Shown here: piece after piece, positions 14,641 through 16,229 of the stretch | Position numbering within the stretch: position 1 is the stretch's first letter | Layout of the letters: every line of letters starts with the position of its first letter | DNA from: Legionellales bacterium UBA2469 | Lineage (GTDB): Bacteria; Pseudomonadota; Gammaproteobacteria; Legionellales; Legionellaceae | Assembly: GCA_002342175.1 (NCBI GenBank) | Contig: DDPL01000055.1 | Span: 1 to 16,229, forward strand | Direction of reading: 5' to 3' | DNA: 16,229 bases | Position numbers and translations under genes: made by a program | Notes under the pieces: model-generated | The model's database searches: none | What the model was told of the DNA's origin: nothing | The model's input: only the letters and a program-made list of their open reading frames with translations

Positions 14641-15079
14641 GCCCCAATCGATTCATGATATAACGATGATAAACTTGATTTTTTATCAAAACTTCCCATA
14701 TACCATTCAAATGAAGTTCAGATAATTCAGACTCAAAAACCAAAGGTAATCGCGTTTGAAAGCCATGCCAGCGCACATGGATATCTTTATCCCAAGAAGA
14801 TGTCGCCTTAACCCGTTTGTGATGTATATCGAACACTTCCAAATGATTGGCTTTTATTTCAATGGCATAGATCTGATGTTTGAGCAGCGCGTTCCAACGT
14901 GTCCACTCCACCACTTGATGAATTTGCGACAAGACCTGCTGAGCTTTCCAACGCAATTCAATCTGCTTTATCGATGGCCATGCCATCCACATCAGGGCTT
15001 GGAGCAAAAATAACGTTAACAAACACTCCAGTAAAGAGTATCCCGTTATTTTTTGAGGATGTTGAGCCAATTGGACCAT
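14621..15079 (-). CDS. GspH/FimT-like pseudopilin with type IV prepilin leader
   Basis: A 152-residue protein with a prepilin-type N-terminus. A 13-residue leader ends in Gly13, followed by Tyr14 and the conserved Glu at mature position 5 (TG/YSLLECLLTLFLLQ). The hydrophobic helix runs to about residue 36. Phe is the usual first mature residue, so Tyr is a mild variant. The size, and the C-terminal RYIMNRLGHGHVEG, recall the end of GspH/FimT minor pseudopilins, which act at the tip of type II secretion or type IV pilus fibres. No other pilus or secretion gene is in the window. AAAAGG five bases before the ATG is a good ribosome site. It overlaps the preceding small gene by 34 bases and ubiC by 20, so the three are probably cotranscribed. 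Confidence 0.7.
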   Translation of the reverse strand: MVQLAQHPQKITGYSLLECLLTLFLLQALMWMAWPSIKQIELRWKAQQVLSQIHQVVEWTRWNALLKHQIYAIEIKANHLEVFDIHHKRVKATSSWDKDIHVRWHGFQTRLPLVFESELSELHLNGIWEVLIKNQVYHRYIMNRLGHGHVEG

Positions 15080-15444
15080 AACTGCCTTTTAATACTCGAT
15101 TTTATCCATTCTTGAGGTGGTGCTGATTGAATAACTTTTGTTCGCAAAGCATCTTCACGAATTTCACCCATCACCCAGACATGTTTTGGAGATAATTGTT
15201 GAACAAGCCTTAAAATGGAAGGTTCATGATAAATCATACGATGGGCCTGTAAAACCGACGTATTGCCTTCAAAATAAGCCAGCCAATCCATCGCGCCAAC
15301 ATACTTAAGGACTTTATGCCATAAAACGCGTGCTACTGGAGGCATATCTGGACATATCATCAGCAACCGCAATTGTTCATCATAAATCCAATTGACCCAT
15401 ATAGGTGTTTCATTCCACACTGAAGAGTCATCTTGAAAAAACAT
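15046..15444 (-). CDS. holD: Candidate DNA polymerase III psi subunit (HolD-like)
   Basis: A 132-residue protein. I see only a weak, collinear resemblance to HolD, the psi subunit that links the clamp loader to chi and SSB. An N-terminal TPIWV resembles the ITQWSL segment of E. coli psi. Next, RLLMICPDMPP (26-36) parallels RLVMVANDLPA. SPKHVWVMGE follows in the middle. The C-terminal TKVIQSAPPQEWIKSSIKRQLW (103-124) parallels the VASPALTDLRANPTARAALW ending. Length fits (E. coli 137). Psi sequences diverge strongly, so this is a proposal; otherwise it is a hypothetical protein. The ATG at 15444 shares its A with the lapB stop (TGATG); a TTG one codon earlier is less likely. It overlaps the pseudopilin gene by 34 bases. 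Confidence 0.5.
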   Translation of the reverse strand: MFFQDDSSVWNETPIWVNWIYDEQLRLLMICPDMPPVARVLWHKVLKYVGAMDWLAYFEGNTSVLQAHRMIYHEPSILRLVQQLSPKHVWVMGEIREDALRTKVIQSAPPQEWIKSSIKRQLWSNWLNILKK

Positions 15445-16229
15445 CAACCGCCCTCTAAACCATTAATGGGTTTAATTCTACCCCATTGTTTACAACTTGG
15501 GCAGTTCCAATGCAATAATTTTCCTGAAAATCCACAATGCTCGCATCGATAAATGGGTTTTTTTTCTAAAAACTTGGTGGTAATGTCATAGAGCATTTGT
15601 AATTGTTCGCGTACCTTTCCAGATGCAGAATCCAAATGCCATGAAATAAGTTTATTGAGTCCCCGAATTGAAGGATAACGCGCCAACTGGCTGGATACAA
15701 AATCAATTGCATCTTCCTTGCTTTTTTGCTCTTTTAGCTGTTCGGCAATCACAATAATCGCAGATGTTCGTGGATGATCGATAATCAACTCTTCTAAATA
15801 ATTAATGCATTCATCAAGATTACCGAGTTTTTCATAGCAAAAAACCAACTGCTCTATCATCTCCTGCATATATTCTGGATTTTGTTTCGGAATTTGTTTT
15901 AACGCTCGAACGGCAGGACTGTAACGTTGGTGTTTTATTTCTAAGTCAGCAAAAATTAAATTTGCGCGAACAGATGCCTTGTCTGTTTGTAAAGCAAGTT
16001 TAATCGCTTGATAGGCCTTATCAATCTGATTTTTTTTAATGGCTTGCTCAGCAATTTCACAATAATAATGTCCTGATTCAACATGCATACTTTGCTGAGT
16101 TACTACTTCTAATTTTTTTATCACATCTAAAGCTTTTTCCCAGGCTTTTTCTTGTTGGTAAATCGCTAGAAGCCCCCTTAAACTTTGGGTCTCGTTTCTA
16201 TCTCCGATATCCACGGCTTCAATAAAAAC
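15444..16229 (-). CDS. lapB: LapB (YciM), lipopolysaccharide assembly regulator, C-terminal part
   Basis: The last 261 residues of LapB; the frame stays open to the window end, so roughly 125-130 residues are missing, including the N-terminal membrane anchor (E. coli LapB is 389). LapB is a cytoplasm-facing TPR protein that, with FtsH and YejM, controls LpxC turnover and so lipopolysaccharide synthesis. TPR-like helices fill most of the visible part (LLAIYQQEKAWEKALDVIKKL, SGHYYCEIAEQAIKKNQIDKA). The protein ends in the diagnostic rubredoxin-like zinc ribbon, YRCEHCGFSG and WNCPSCKQWGRIKPI, with four cysteines in two C-x2-C pairs. A GTG at 16214 is in frame but is not the start, because homology continues through it. 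Its stop overlaps the start of the next gene. Confidence 0.92.
   Translation of the reverse strand, partial: VFIEAVDIGDRNETQSLRGLLAIYQQEKAWEKALDVIKKLEVVTQQSMHVESGHYYCEIAEQAIKKNQIDKAYQAIKLALQTDKASVRANLIFADLEIKHQRYSPAVRALKQIPKQNPEYMQEMIEQLVFCYEKLGNLDECINYLEELIIDHPRTSAIIVIAEQLKEQKSKEDAIDFVSSQLARYPSIRGLNKLISWHLDSASGKVREQLQMLYDITTKFLEKKPIYRCEHCGFSGKLLHWNCPSCKQWGRIKPINGLEGG

Overview
The window looks like chromosomal core-genome DNA from a gammaproteobacterium with an AT-rich genome. The signs are scpA-scpB-rluB beside trpS, the YciO and RnmA (YciV/TrpH) pair, LapB with its C-terminal zinc ribbon, ubiquinone genes of the UbiA/UbiC type, and a candidate HolD (psi) clamp-loader subunit. The long TrpS and the base composition would suit a Legionella/Coxiella-like lineage, but that placement is an inference. 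I see no rRNA, tRNA, CRISPR, insertion sequence or phage gene.

Layout. (1) 1-5271, minus strand: a tightly packed block transcribed as rnmA-yciO-trpS-scpA-scpB-rluB-rlmD, the last gene running off the left edge. It combines rRNA modification (RlmD, RluB), chromosome condensation (ScpA/ScpB), tryptophan charging (TrpS), a YrdC-like protein and a PHP-domain 5'-3' exoribonuclease. (2) 5272-5608: AT-rich intergenic region with inverted and direct repeats. (3) 5609-6115: a single-gene unit for an exported small cupin, with its own ribosome site and a good terminator. (4) 6143-10144, plus strand: a promoter, then ybeY-corC-response regulator-serS-unknown membrane protein, joined by overlaps or near-overlaps. 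(5) 10136-10762, minus: an RraA-like gene, divergent from (6) 10899-13271, plus: purine nucleoside phosphorylase-deoC-ubiA. Both units of this divergent pair have recognisable promoters in the gap. (7) 13243-16229, minus: lapB (N-terminus outside the window), a small gene resembling holD, a GspH/FimT-like pseudopilin, ubiC, and an exported HAD hydrolase of the haloacid dehalogenase type II group.

How the genes work together. UbiC makes 4-hydroxybenzoate from chorismate and UbiA prenylates it, so the first two steps of ubiquinone synthesis lie about 0.9 kb apart. They are on opposite strands, separated by the HAD gene, rather than in the usual ubiCA operon. PNP and DeoC act in (deoxy)nucleoside breakdown. 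YbeY, RlmD and RluB serve ribosome maturation.

The least ordinary items are the four-cysteine Fe-S type motif in TrpS, the highly diverged candidate psi subunit, a response regulator with an altered acidic pocket and no visible kinase, a lone pseudopilin overlapping ubiC, and a signal-peptide-bearing HAD enzyme. I found no clear new multi-gene system.
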